Positions 46,097-54,895 of a stretch of 64,000 nucleotides of DNA are shown in pieces; the stretch's first letter is position 1; every line of letters begins with the position of its first letter. The position numbers and the translations under genes are program-made. This DNA is from Saprospiraceae bacterium (GTDB lineage: Bacteria > Bacteroidota > Bacteroidia > Chitinophagales > Saprospiraceae): NCBI GenBank assembly GCA_013001595.1, contig JABDMH010000127.1:62001-126000 (forward strand), read 5' to 3'. The notes under the pieces are model-generated. The model made no database searches and had not been told where the DNA came from. It was given only the letters and a program-made list of their open reading frames with translations.

Positions 46097-46246
46097 TCAG
46101 ATGATTGATTATGAGCTAGAAGAAAATGAAGACTCAAAAGATGGCCGTTGGATTTCTTCAAATCATGATCGGTGATATAAGATATTGAGAACGACCAACG
46201 GTACTAATCATTTCAAATGCCAATCAGATCAATAATTAACAAATCC

Positions 46247-49105
46247 ATGAATCCAACTCTTCAGAAGCTATCTTGCTTGGTGCTACTGCTTATACTAAGC
46301 ACTCGTTGCGCACAAGATGGACGAGATGCTGATACAACTAGTCCAGGCGACCAAGGCGCTCCCATTTCTCCATCCCAAGAAGCCGACTATGTGAATTGGC
46401 CGGTCTACCGGGGAGATCACAAGGGGAATCAATATGCCGAGCTGGCGCAAATTCATGCCGCCAATGTACACCGGCTTGAACCCATCTGGCAATATCGAAC
46501 GGGAGACGCCAGTGAGCGCTCATCTATGCAAGTGAATCCCATCATCGTCGATGGCCTCCTATATATTTCGACTTCAACCCTGAGGGCCGTGGCCATTGAT
46601 GCCGCTACAGGTTCAGAAGTATGGACATTCCACTCGCAGAAATACAACAGAGACCAAGAACTTATTAGAGGCCGGAGCCGGGGAGTGACCTATTGGGCTT
46701 CCGAAGATGGCAAGGACCAACGCATCTTTCATTTTGTAAAAGACCGGGTCTATGCCATCCAAGCCAAGACCGGCGAGCTCATCACCGATTTTGGTACTGG
46801 AGGTCATATTGATCTCCGACAAAACATGGGCATGGATCCCGAAGAAGTATCCATAGAGGTGACAACTCCAGGTGTTGTGTACAAGAATACATTGATTGTC
46901 ACGTCCCGTGTACCAGAAGGTTATCAATCGACACCTGGACACATTAAGGCATACGATGCGACAACCGGTGCGTTTAAATGGATTTTTCACACCATTCCCC
47001 AAGAGGGGGAATTTGGGTACGATACCTGGCAATTTGAAGAAGGGGAAACCTATGGAGGAGCAAATGCATGGGGAGGTCTAACAGTAGATGAAAAACGGGG
47101 CTGGGTTTTTTGCGCGACTGGTTCTCCAGCTTATGACTTTTTTGGTGGGTACAGAAAAGGAAATAATCTATTTGGCAATTGTGTGTTGGCCCTGGAGGCT
47201 GAAACAGGCGAACGGATCTGGCATTACCAAACTGTTCGCCATGATATTTGGGACTACGACAATCCTTCAGCTCCAATTTTGGTCACCATTGGAAAGGGAA
47301 AAGGCCAGCAAGAAGCGGTGGTGCAGCTTACGAAGATGGGACTGACCTTTGTTCTCGATAGAGACACCGGCGAGCCTTTATTCCCAGTCGAAGAATTGAA
47401 TGTGCCGCCTTCCACCATCGATGGTGAGGAGGCATCACCTACCCAACCTTTTCCGCTCAAACCACCTCCCTTAAATCAATTGGGAATGACCGAAGCCGAT
47501 CTCACCCAGATCTCTGAAGCGGCCCACACCAAGGCTTATGAGGATTTCCAAAGGTATCGAGCTGGAGCACTCTACGAACCACCTTCAGCAGCAGGTACCA
47601 TCACGGCACCAGGGCTATTTGGTGGCGTCGAATGGCATGGAGGGTCGTTCGATCCTTATACCAGCATCCTCTACGTAAATGCAAACAATGCAGCGACGAT
47701 CTCTAAGCTGCATAAGGTGCATGATTTAGATGACCTTAGCCAAGCCAGTACACTACAGAAGGGGCGACAAGTCTATTTACAAAACTGTGCCTCTTGTCAT
47801 GGTTTGGCACGTAAAGGCGTGCCCCCAACGTATCCCAATATCGAACACCCCGAAAAGTCTGCTCAAGAAATCCAAGCGATGATTCGCAATGGGAAAAACA
47901 TCATGCCTGCTTTTCCGCAATTGCAAGAAGAAGATATTGACGCGGTGACGGAATACATATTGAGTGATGAAGAGATTTTGGAAGGCATAGGCCCTAAAGG
48001 AAAAGTAAGATATCTGCATGAAGGCTATGATCGCTTGGTGGATCATCAAGGATTTCCAGCGGTGGCTCCACCTTGGGGCACATTGAATGCCATTGATCTG
48101 AAGACGGGTACCTTCTTCTGGAGAAAACCCTTGGGTCAATATCCGCAGTTGGTGAAGCAAGGCATTCGCAATACTGGGACTTTGAATTATGGTGGTGCCT
48201 TAGCTACGGCTGGAGGCATCGTATTTATTGCCGCCACTGCCGATGAAAAATTTCGCGCCTTTGAAAAAGTTACCGGTAAATTGCTGTGGGAATATCAGCT
48301 CCCTGTAGGTGCCTATGCGACACCATCCATCTACACTTTGGCAGGTCGTCAGTATGTAGCCTTGGTCGCCGGTGGTGGTGGAAAAAACGGGACTCCTTCA
48401 GGTGACTATGTCATGGCGTTTGCACTACCGGAAAGTTATCTGAGTAACAGGCAAGCACCCAAGGAAGCTGTTCCCAATGCTGATGGCTGGATCTCATTGT
48501 TTAATGGTAAAAATCTAGATGGTTGGGTACAAATGAATGGTTCACATTCCTATAAGGTAGAAAACGGAGCGATTATTGGTCGCACCACCGTAGGCAGTGA
48601 AAATTCTTTTCTCTGCTCACTTCAAGAATTTGATGACTTTGAATTTACCTGTGATGTGCAAGTCGACACCATCACCAATCAGGGGGTGCAATTTCGTTCA
48701 TCCGCACGGCCGGTCAGCGAAAAGGACCATCCGAATTTTAGGGCTGGCCGAGTATGGGGACCACAACTAGAAATCCGACGCAATATGGGTCTAGGTAAAA
48801 TCACGACGGGTGTACTCTACGGCGAAGCGCTTGGGACTGGTTGGCTTTCCTCAGAAGAGAAATTAAAAGATAGTCACGACTATTATATTCCCGACGCCTG
48901 GAATAGAATCCGCATCCTCGCAGAAGGACCCAGGATGCGAACCTTCTTAAATGGACGCCTTATCGAAGACATTGCGAACGAAGATGTCTATCGTACTCAC
49001 CCCAAGGGATTCATTGCCCTGCAAATTCATGGCATTGATGGTGAACGGCCCTTCGAAATGGCATGGCGGGATTTGAAGATTCGACCGCTATCTCTGGTGG
49101 AGTAA
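46247..49105 (+). CDS. PQQ-dependent sugar dehydrogenase-cytochrome c-DUF1080 fusion
   Basis: The frame opens at 46217, but the ATG at 46247 fits a lipoprotein signal with lipobox LSTRC. The quinoprotein propeller starts with WPVYRGDHKGNQYAELAQ and continues through several PQQ-type blades (GLTFVLDRDTGEPLFPVEE, GVEWHGGSFDPYTSILYVN). A cytochrome c domain with CASCHG (cysteine near residue 514 from this start) and a downstream MPAFP methionine sits inside the propeller order, as in membrane glucose dehydrogenase-type fusions. From about residue 745 a DUF1080 domain (GWISLFNGKNLDGW) forms a beta-sandwich that in relatives hydrolyses 3-keto disaccharides. The combination suggests oxidation and cleavage of sugars at the cell surface. 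Confidence 0.85.
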   Translation: MNPTLQKLSCLVLLLILSTRCAQDGRDADTTSPGDQGAPISPSQEADYVNWPVYRGDHKGNQYAELAQIHAANVHRLEPIWQYRTGDASERSSMQVNPIIVDGLLYISTSTLRAVAIDAATGSEVWTFHSQKYNRDQELIRGRSRGVTYWASEDGKDQRIFHFVKDRVYAIQAKTGELITDFGTGGHIDLRQNMGMDPEEVSIEVTTPGVVYKNTLIVTSRVPEGYQSTPGHIKAYDATTGAFKWIFHTIPQEGEFGYDTWQFEEGETYGGANAWGGLTVDEKRGWVFCATGSPAYDFFGGYRKGNNLFGNCVLALEAETGERIWHYQTVRHDIWDYDNPSAPILVTIGKGKGQQEAVVQLTKMGLTFVLDRDTGEPLFPVEELNVPPSTIDGEEASPTQPFPLKPPPLNQLGMTEADLTQISEAAHTKAYEDFQRYRAGALYEPPSAAGTITAPGLFGGVEWHGGSFDPYTSILYVNANNAATISKLHKVHDLDDLSQASTLQKGRQVYLQNCASCHGLARKGVPPTYPNIEHPEKSAQEIQAMIRNGKNIMPAFPQLQEEDIDAVTEYILSDEEILEGIGPKGKVRYLHEGYDRLVDHQGFPAVAPPWGTLNAIDLKTGTFFWRKPLGQYPQLVKQGIRNTGTLNYGGALATAGGIVFIAATADEKFRAFEKVTGKLLWEYQLPVGAYATPSIYTLAGRQYVALVAGGGGKNGTPSGDYVMAFALPESYLSNRQAPKEAVPNADGWISLFNGKNLDGWVQMNGSHSYKVENGAIIGRTTVGSENSFLCSLQEFDDFEFTCDVQVDTITNQGVQFRSSARPVSEKDHPNFRAGRVWGPQLEIRRNMGLGKITTGVLYGEALGTGWLSSEEKLKDSHDYYIPDAWNRIRILAEGPRMRTFLNGRLIEDIANEDVYRTHPKGFIALQIHGIDGERPFEMAWRDLKIRPLSLVE

Positions 49106-49309
49106 TTGTCTAAACATGATTTTTAAGATGCCAAGATGATCAGGATGCTATCAATCTCATCGCGTATTTATGAAAGCATAGGAATTTCAAATCATGTGCA
49201 CTTACATATCCATACATCCTAATCAGAGCAAATATCTCGTCTTTCATTAATATGATCCTGGATTAAAGTCCCGAACAGCTCATCACGATTATGTGGCCTG
49301 TATTGGTTG

Positions 49310-49861
49310 TTATCCGGTCAGTTTGTCCAAAATTGCGCTGACTTGAATCTTCTCATTCAAGCTCAGCGGCTCTGTGAATTTGGTGAAAACTCGATCAATG
49401 CCAGGCTTAATTAACTTCAGGACACGGATTCCCTTTCTTGTCACCTTGATTCGTTTTGCCCTTCTATCATCTTTGTCCGGAAATTCCTCAATCAACTTGT
49501 TCTTCAGAAGTCGCTTTATTATTTCTATTCCCGTTGGGGCTTCAAGATTGTGTATCCCAATGATCTCCATTTTTCTGAAACTATCTATGTAGTCTAGATG
49601 CAAGAGAAAACTGTATTCATCTATTGATGAAACGTTTGATTCTGATAAAATGCTTTTAGTCTGCTTTTTCAGCTCTTTATTCAAAAACATCAGTTTGAAG
49701 GCAATCAGGAGGTCATCATGATGCGAGCGTCTATCTGAAGGTTCATGAGAAAACAACTTGTTGTTTAGCCAAATCGTAAAGTCTTCAATTCTATTAGAAG
49801 AGTGTCCTTCTTGAAACTCTTCTACATACGCTAGTACTTCTTTGAGTAGTGTATAGTCCAT
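49310..49861 (-). CDS. MarR family transcriptional regulator
   Basis: The 183-residue protein has the winged-helix pattern of MarR: helix pair around EYSFLLHLDYIDSFRKME, recognition helix GIEIIKRLLKNKLIEE, and the wing DKDDRRAKRIKVTRKG with the DRR signature. The N-terminal helices are longer than in classical MarR members. It is divergent from the ABM-domain gene at 49972 and faces it across 110 bases that contain a 14-base palindrome just upstream of its own start, so it probably represses its own gene and the ABM gene. The inducer is unknown. Confidence 0.85.
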   Translation of the reverse strand: MDYTLLKEVLAYVEEFQEGHSSNRIEDFTIWLNNKLFSHEPSDRRSHHDDLLIAFKLMFLNKELKKQTKSILSESNVSSIDEYSFLLHLDYIDSFRKMEIIGIHNLEAPTGIEIIKRLLKNKLIEEFPDKDDRRAKRIKVTRKGIRVLKLIKPGIDRVFTKFTEPLSLNEKIQVSAILDKLTG

Positions 49862-49868
49862 TCAATCG

Positions 49869-49882
49869 TATTAGATCTAATA
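49869..49882. promoter_or_regulatory. 14-base palindrome, candidate MarR operator
   Basis: TATTAGATCTAATA is a perfect palindrome seven bases upstream of the MarR start codon, overlapping its 5' leader. MarR proteins commonly bind such sites to repress their own transcription. It is 90 bases from the ABM gene start. Confidence 0.55.
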
Positions 49883-49925
49883 TGAATAAATTTACAATTT
49901 TTACTGTGTTTTTGAAATACATACT

Positions 49926-49933
49926 TACATTTG
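49926..49933 (+). promoter_or_regulatory. Bacteroidota -7 promoter box for ABM gene
   Basis: TACATTTG matches the TAnnTTTG consensus of Bacteroidota sigma-A promoters and lies 38 bases upstream of the ABM start. A convincing -33 TTG box at the usual 19-21 base spacing is not evident, so the assignment is moderate. Confidence 0.5.
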
Positions 49934-49971
49934 CATCAAAAACATATTTATTTAGTAAAATTGCAACGTAA

Positions 49972-50304
49972 ATGAACAATCCTACCTACACCTTTGTATC
50001 TGTCTCAACCGCAAAACCAGGCAGATTGGACGATTTGATAAGAATTGCAAGCAATCCAAGTGAAAAAATGGACAAAAAGCTTGATGGCTTAATTGCTCGT
50101 CAGGTTGGTGTAGACAGAGCACGTAATTCAGTCATCGTTTGGGTAACCTTTGACAAGAAGGAAACGCTCTACAATTTTCTGGAAACGGAGCAGGGGAAAG
50201 ACGACCACGGTGAAAATGAGGATATGAGCTGTATTGACACCTTCGTCATGTACGACCTTAAACCTGTAAGTGGCAGAATTCATCCCATAGAGCTGTTGTC
50301 CTAA
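49972..50304 (+). CDS. Small ABM-like (dimeric alpha-beta barrel) protein
   Basis: The 110-residue protein has the strand-helix pattern of antibiotic biosynthesis monooxygenase domains: TYTFVSVSTAKPGRLDDLIR at the start, a QVGVDRARNSVIVWVTFDKK strand pair in the middle and DTFVMYDLKPV. ABM domains form dimeric barrels and oxidise small aromatics or quinones, but catalytic residues are not conserved enough to assign a reaction. Divergence from a MarR regulator points to a stress- or metabolite-inducible gene. Convergent dehydratase gene lies 77 bases downstream. Confidence 0.6.
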   Translation: MNNPTYTFVSVSTAKPGRLDDLIRIASNPSEKMDKKLDGLIARQVGVDRARNSVIVWVTFDKKETLYNFLETEQGKDDHGENEDMSCIDTFVMYDLKPVSGRIHPIELLS

Positions 50305-50336
50305 TTGGAATTACTTTGTTAACTAAAACTCCAATT
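50303..50336. terminator. Hairpin between convergent ABM and dehydratase genes
   Basis: AATTGGAATT (50303-50312) pairs with AACTCCAATT (50327-50336) with one mismatch, 14 bases apart. It directly follows the ABM stop and lies between two convergent genes, so a bidirectional terminator is likely, although the T-run is short. Confidence 0.4.
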
Positions 50337-50381
50337 TCGAATAAAGCTGATCGGTACAATTGTGAGGATAGATGCAATATC

Positions 50382-52412
50382 TTAAGGTACGATCATCCGT
50401 GCCTTATCTCGGTCTTCTCTATTTAGCACCTCCATCCCGGCTTTCATAAGCTTTTCAATCCGATCTGCATCTTGGACACAACCTTTCCAGATGCCGCTTT
50501 GGGTGGCTGCCCAAATCTTAATATCATCAGGCAGTTCTGGATGTGGTCGGAGCTGCGGGTGGGGCGATCTGTTTGCCAATAATTGTGCTGCATCAGCTTC
50601 ACTGAGCTCAACGTCGGGATCGGTGTGCGAGGCTACCAGATTTATGCTGCCACTTAGGTTATCGCAATCGATGTTGATTTCAATGATGTCTTCATCTTGA
50701 ACCTTGCTGATCGGTCCTCCTGCCAGTGCCTCCGGACCGACGTGTCCAATACAGGCCCCCGTCGAAACGCCAGAAAAACGTCCATCGGTAATTAGGGCGA
50801 TTTCCTTCCCAAAGGATAGTTGCTTCAAGGCACCTGTGACTTGAAAGGTTTCTTCCATTCCGGTGCCACCAGGTCCGGTACCCATCAATATAATAATATG
50901 ACCAGGCGCAACTTCTCCCTGATTTATTGCCCTAATGGCCATTGCTTCAGCGACAAATACTTTGGCTACTCCCTTTTTATAATACACCCCATTTTCATCA
51001 ATCATTTCTGGAGCGATGGCACCGCTTTTAATGACCGATCCTTCCGGCGCCAAATTTCCAGAGGGGAAAGTCAAGGTACTTTTCATGTTGGCCTTCTTCG
51101 CTTCTTCAGGAGACAGTATTACTTGATCTGGATGTGCATCGGGATTAAATGCTTGCAGGTTAAATCGTATTTGTTGACGTCGATTTCCTTTATTCTCTGC
51201 TTCGTGTGGGTACATTTTATGGCCCTGCTCCCAGCAATCCAAATTCTCGCCTAGTGTTTTGCCGGTCACTGTGAGACAGTCCTCTCTCAGTAGACCCAAT
51301 CGCCGCAGGTGCATCATTACTTCCGGTACTCCTCCGGCGGCATATCCGTGTGCCGTGGAGTATTTGCCCGCTGGGAGCACGTTAACTAGCCGTGGTGTCT
51401 GTCGATTAATCTTCTCCCAATCGGCTCGAGTGGGGATGGGTAGGCCTGCCGCATGAGTAATGGCTGGGATGTGTAAAACAAGGTTTGTCGATCCACCAAA
51501 AGCTGCATGTACGACCATCGCATTGTACACAGCATCTTGAGTGATGATCTGATTCGTCTTTATATTGTTTTTCGCCAGATTGATCAGCGCAATGGCTGTA
51601 TCCTCAGCCAGGGCGTACCAAATCTTGCCTCCAGAAGGTGCCAGTGCCGAGTGTGGCAATGCCATTCCTAAGGCTTCGGCTATCACTTGCGAGGTGGCAG
51701 CTGTGCCCAAAAAATGGCATCCTCCGCCTGGTGTCCCACAAGCAGCACATCCATGAGATTGAGCCTCTTCTAATGAAATTTCTTCATGAGAAACAAGCGA
51801 TGGCAAAGATTGGACCGAACCCAAATCTTTGATTCCTTTGGCGATCAGTGTCACCCCACCGGGCATGATGATGGTAGGTAGATCAGATTCATTAGCCAGT
51901 GCCATCATCATGGCAGGCAGGCCTTTGTCACAGGTAGCGATGCCCATGACCCCTTTGCGATTCGGCAAAGAACGTCTTAGATCTCCCAAAACTGTGGCGG
52001 CATGATTGCGATAAGCCAATGAATTCATCATGCCGGTGGTGCCTTGCGTACGTCCATCACATGGATCGGAGACGGACACATAATAAGGCTTGGTTGAGTG
52101 GCCCTTGAAAGCACTTGCAGCCACTTTGGCCGCATCTCCCAATTCGAAATGTCCGGAGTGCATGCCCAGCGCCAATGTTTCGTCCCCGTCTTTTAATCCC
52201 CCTGCAGTACTCATAATGAGGAATTCAGATTGATTGACCTCCTCATGGTTCCACTTCATGCCAGCATCTTGAATTTTACCGAAGATGTCGCCACTCGGCT
52301 TGTTTTCATAGTCTTCCCTGGGTATGGGTAGTCGACCTTTCCTTGGAGTAACTTCCAAAGGAAAATAAAAAGGACTGTGTTCTCGGAAGTGCTCTTTATC
52401 GCTGTTACTCAT
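50382..52412 (-). CDS. IlvD/Edd family dehydratase, YjhG/YagF (D-xylonate dehydratase) type
   Basis: The 676-residue protein closely follows YjhG/YagF: NKPSGDIFGKIQDAGMKW, YVSVSDPCDGRTQGTTGMM with an iron-sulfur cluster cysteine, IATCDKGLPAMMM with a second cysteine, AACGTPGGGCHFLGTA with the third, FGGSTNLVLHIPA, and ITDGRFSGVSTGACIGH near the end. These sugar-acid dehydratases bind an iron-sulfur cluster and convert D-xylonate or related acids to 2-keto-3-deoxy acids. The gene stands alone in its orientation between the ABM and YCII genes. The substrate could be a sugar acid made by the PQQ dehydrogenase upstream, which is inference. Confidence 0.85.
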   Translation of the reverse strand: MSNSDKEHFREHSPFYFPLEVTPRKGRLPIPREDYENKPSGDIFGKIQDAGMKWNHEEVNQSEFLIMSTAGGLKDGDETLALGMHSGHFELGDAAKVAASAFKGHSTKPYYVSVSDPCDGRTQGTTGMMNSLAYRNHAATVLGDLRRSLPNRKGVMGIATCDKGLPAMMMALANESDLPTIIMPGGVTLIAKGIKDLGSVQSLPSLVSHEEISLEEAQSHGCAACGTPGGGCHFLGTAATSQVIAEALGMALPHSALAPSGGKIWYALAEDTAIALINLAKNNIKTNQIITQDAVYNAMVVHAAFGGSTNLVLHIPAITHAAGLPIPTRADWEKINRQTPRLVNVLPAGKYSTAHGYAAGGVPEVMMHLRRLGLLREDCLTVTGKTLGENLDCWEQGHKMYPHEAENKGNRRQQIRFNLQAFNPDAHPDQVILSPEEAKKANMKSTLTFPSGNLAPEGSVIKSGAIAPEMIDENGVYYKKGVAKVFVAEAMAIRAINQGEVAPGHIIILMGTGPGGTGMEETFQVTGALKQLSFGKEIALITDGRFSGVSTGACIGHVGPEALAGGPISKVQDEDIIEINIDCDNLSGSINLVASHTDPDVELSEADAAQLLANRSPHPQLRPHPELPDDIKIWAATQSGIWKGCVQDADRIEKLMKAGMEVLNREDRDKARMIVP

Positions 52413-52520
52413 ATTTCGTTAATGGCGTTATAAGGGAGCTTGATGTTCATCCCACGTTGCAAAGGAAAATAATTTTTTATAACATACAGTCTTCTTTTCA
52501 TTGCAAATCATTGCCTTTAG

Positions 52521-52880
52521 CTATCCGTTTATTCCTTCTACCTTCATTACCGGTCTGACCTCAATCCTCCATTTTCCATCTTCAAATCTTGGGTCTGATT
52601 TTGCAATCTCAACTGCTTCAGCAAAACTTTCAGCCAAAATGTGATAGTAGCCCGAAATCACCTCCTTAGTTTCATTAAAAGGACCATCCATAAAGGCGCC
52701 ATTCTCAAATGAAACAATTGCACCTTCCATTTTTAAGGGTTGGGCGGCTTTCATTTTTCCCGCACTGATCATTTGTTTGATAAAGCTCCCCACTTTCTGA
52801 ACATGATTTTGCTGCTCCTCAGGAGAAAGTTCGGAGACAGGATTACCTTCATTTCTGATAAATAGCATGAATTCTTTCAT
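52521..52880 (-). CDS. YCII-related (DGPF domain) protein
   Basis: The 119-residue protein matches the YCII/DGPF family: MLFIRNEGNPVSELSPEEQQ at the start, MDGPFNETKEVISGYYHILA with the DGPF signature and a terminal WRIEVRPVM. Such proteins form alpha-beta barrels and are encoded next to ECF42 sigma factors in many bacteria. Here the ECF42 gene is 33 bases upstream on the same strand. The biochemical role of the family is not known. Confidence 0.85.
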   Translation of the reverse strand: MKEFMLFIRNEGNPVSELSPEEQQNHVQKVGSFIKQMISAGKMKAAQPLKMEGAIVSFENGAFMDGPFNETKEVISGYYHILAESFAEAVEIAKSDPRFEDGKWRIEVRPVMKVEGING

Positions 52881-52913
52881 GAGTACAATTTTTTTAGTTA
52901 AAAGATTATACCC

Positions 52914-54197
52914 CTATGACACTTGAGCTTGACCATTAGGGACAACTGAAACTAACTTTCTTTGCAAAAATTTCACATCACGCTGATTCTTTGCCAACTT
53001 AATTGCCTTATTGAAGTGTTCGATGGCTTTGATACCCTCATTATCTAATCTATATAATTCACCCAATGTAGCATGGAAAAGATGATTTTGCTCCAGCTTA
53101 AATTCCACTTCAATAGACTCCAGTTCAGAAATAGCTGTCTTATTCCCCTTGACTTTGGCCAGGGCAACGGATCTATTTAATTTGACAATTGATGAGTCAT
53201 TAAGTTCCAGCAAATCATCGTACAGGGAAAGTATTTGATTCCAATTTGTCTTATCTAAGCTTGGTGCGATGCAATGCTGGGCAGATATAGTCGCCAAAAT
53301 CAAGTAAATGGATACTCGATTTTCTTTAATAGCTTGATTTAAAGCATCAATACCCCTATTTATTAAATCTCGATTCCATTTTTTTCGATTTTGGTCGCTC
53401 ATTTCTACTATTGTATTGGTTGAATTTTCTCGTGCATCAAATCGAGAAGCATTCAGATACATTAGTGCCAAAAGCGCATGCGAATCTGATTTATCATGAA
53501 TCAATGGACTTTTTAGAAGGATGTTGACTAGTCGAATGGCTTCAAGAGATAAGTCATATCTAGTCACCTCTTCCTTTTGAGATGGAAGGTACCCTTCATT
53601 AAACAGCAGATAAATGGACCTTAAAACAATCGGCAGTCTTTCATTAACGTTTGGTTGGCTAGCAAAATCAAAATTCTGCCGTAGCTGCTGACGCCCCCTT
53701 ACTAGTCGTTTATTAATGGTTTCGATGTTGGAAAAGAATGCATGTGCAATCTCAGCAATACGGAATCCACAAAGTATATTTAAGATTAATGCCACCTGTG
53801 TGTTTTCAGAAATAGAAGGATGGCAGCAAACAAACATCATATTCAGCTGTTGATCTACTATTTCATTTGCTGTAAATGTCATGACCTCGTTTGTTGAGCT
53901 TGATTCATCTACATCTATCGGTTCTGACCGATATTTTGCCTCTATCTTTTTTCTCTTTAGGACATTGAATGTCAGATTTTTAGCTGTCGTATATAACCAC
54001 GCTTGAGGATTTTCTGGAATACCTGTTAACTGCCAATGGTTTACCGCTTTGAGTAATGTCTCTTGAACAATGTCTTCGGCAGTCGTTACATTTTCTGTTC
54101 CGATGTATTTTGTTACAACAGCAACCATTTTACCATACTCACTTCTGAAAAAAAGTGCTGTCAATTCATTTGTCTGATTTGTTTTGTTTTGCTCCAC
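52914..54197 (-). CDS. ECF42-group RNA polymerase sigma factor
   Basis: The 427-residue protein has an N-terminal sigma-70 region 2 (FRSEYGKMVAVVTKYIG, TAEDIVQETLLKAVNHW), a region 4 (LNILCGFRIAEIAHAF with HTH) and a long C-terminal TPR-like helical domain (LLFNEGYLPSQKEEVTRYDL onward), a domain order found in ECF42 sigma factors. These pair with YCII/DGPF proteins, as seen here with the gene 33 bases downstream. The C-terminal domain is thought to regulate activity in place of an anti-sigma factor, and none is visible. The start at 54197 is an ATG and the only strong option. Confidence 0.88.
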   Translation of the reverse strand: MEQNKTNQTNELTALFFRSEYGKMVAVVTKYIGTENVTTAEDIVQETLLKAVNHWQLTGIPENPQAWLYTTAKNLTFNVLKRKKIEAKYRSEPIDVDESSSTNEVMTFTANEIVDQQLNMMFVCCHPSISENTQVALILNILCGFRIAEIAHAFFSNIETINKRLVRGRQQLRQNFDFASQPNVNERLPIVLRSIYLLFNEGYLPSQKEEVTRYDLSLEAIRLVNILLKSPLIHDKSDSHALLALMYLNASRFDARENSTNTIVEMSDQNRKKWNRDLINRGIDALNQAIKENRVSIYLILATISAQHCIAPSLDKTNWNQILSLYDDLLELNDSSIVKLNRSVALAKVKGNKTAISELESIEVEFKLEQNHLFHATLGELYRLDNEGIKAIEHFNKAIKLAKNQRDVKFLQRKLVSVVPNGQAQVS

Positions 54198-54287
54198 TTT
54201 TAATTATTAGTAAATCTCTACTTACACTCTGACTGGCACAATCGCCTATTGCCCAATAATGTAACAACCTGTATTTGATGCTTCTAT

Positions 54288-54314
54288 GCTACAAAGTACG
54301 ACTTTCACCGGCTA
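54288..54314 (-). promoter_or_regulatory. Shared 13-base motif upstream of ECF42 gene
   Basis: AAGTCGTACTTTG (minus strand) occurs here and again at 56833-56845 upstream of the AraC-type gene, with partly conserved flanks. The TACTTTG core resembles a Bacteroidota -7 box. It lies about 90 bases from the ECF42 start. It may be a promoter or part of a repeated remnant. Confidence 0.35.
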
Positions 54315-54470
54315 ATGTTCTGCTGCCCATCGGTTATCCACTAATACTATTCCCAAGCCGCCATAATCTGTGTCCCTACCAAGAATCTCGCCATACCTTT
54401 GGCCTTTGAGAGCGATTACTGAGCCGTTGATCTCGTAATTGAAAACCTCTAGGTCTGTCAGATCAGTGGC
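54312..54470 (-). pseudogene. Gene fragment copy 1, 52-aa open frame without start
   Basis: An open frame with no ATG reads TDLTDLEVFNYEINGSVIAL and ends NRWAAEH before a TAG. The sequence looks protein-like, and a stop codon TAA precedes it. A diverged copy of its first half lies at 54676-54774. I do not recognise the family. It looks like the end of a decayed gene, perhaps duplicated. Confidence 0.4.
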
Positions 54471-54740
54471 TTAGCAATCCCGCTCTGTTCATCACTAGCT
54501 CTCCTGAGCATCCCATGTGAATTTAATAACCCACTTGACGGAGTTCTTTAGGGCGGGCTTACCAATCCTAGTATTTTATCCGACAACTGGGCTTCTGTAT
54601 GCAATTATCGAAGCTTTTCAAATACTAGGATCTGTAAGCGCGTCTTTGATCAGCAACCAACCTTCAAGACATCCACTAAGGGCAAAATTGACATCCCAGC
54701 TTTTCGTCGGTGAGAGCGATTACTGAGCCGTTGATCTCGT
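54408..54740. repeat. Direct repeat pair with a 29-base identical core
   Basis: The core beginning GAGAGCGATTACTGAGCC is identical at 54408-54436 and 54712-54740, 304 bases apart. Flanking sequence to about 54475 and 54779 is also similar, giving about 70 bases at roughly 80 percent identity by eye. In both copies the minus strand reads a related peptide, so this is a duplicated coding fragment rather than a mobile-element end. Confidence 0.6.
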
Positions 54741-54774
54741 GGTCGAATGCCTCCAAGTCTGTCAAATCAATGGT
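54676..54774 (-). pseudogene. Gene fragment copy 2, diverged
   Basis: This open frame reads TIDLTDLEAFDHEINGSVIAL and then DEKLGCQFCP before a stop. Its first half matches fragment copy 1 at 54312-54470, and its tail differs, which suggests a frameshift or recombination. A TAA also precedes it, as in copy 1. No ATG is present, so it is a remnant. Confidence 0.4.
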
Positions 54775-54895
54775 TTAGTAAACGTCTTTCGCTGATATCA
54801 ACAGTTAAAGACAACCAATCCAGCTCACTCATTTGGTGCGATGGCACTTTGTCTTTCCTAAACGCTTCAACTCATATCCTGTGAAAGAGTTACGC

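Noticed and set aside
46613-47032. 139-aa minus-strand open frame within the PQQ fusion gene
   Set aside because: Antisense to strongly conserved quinoprotein motifs.
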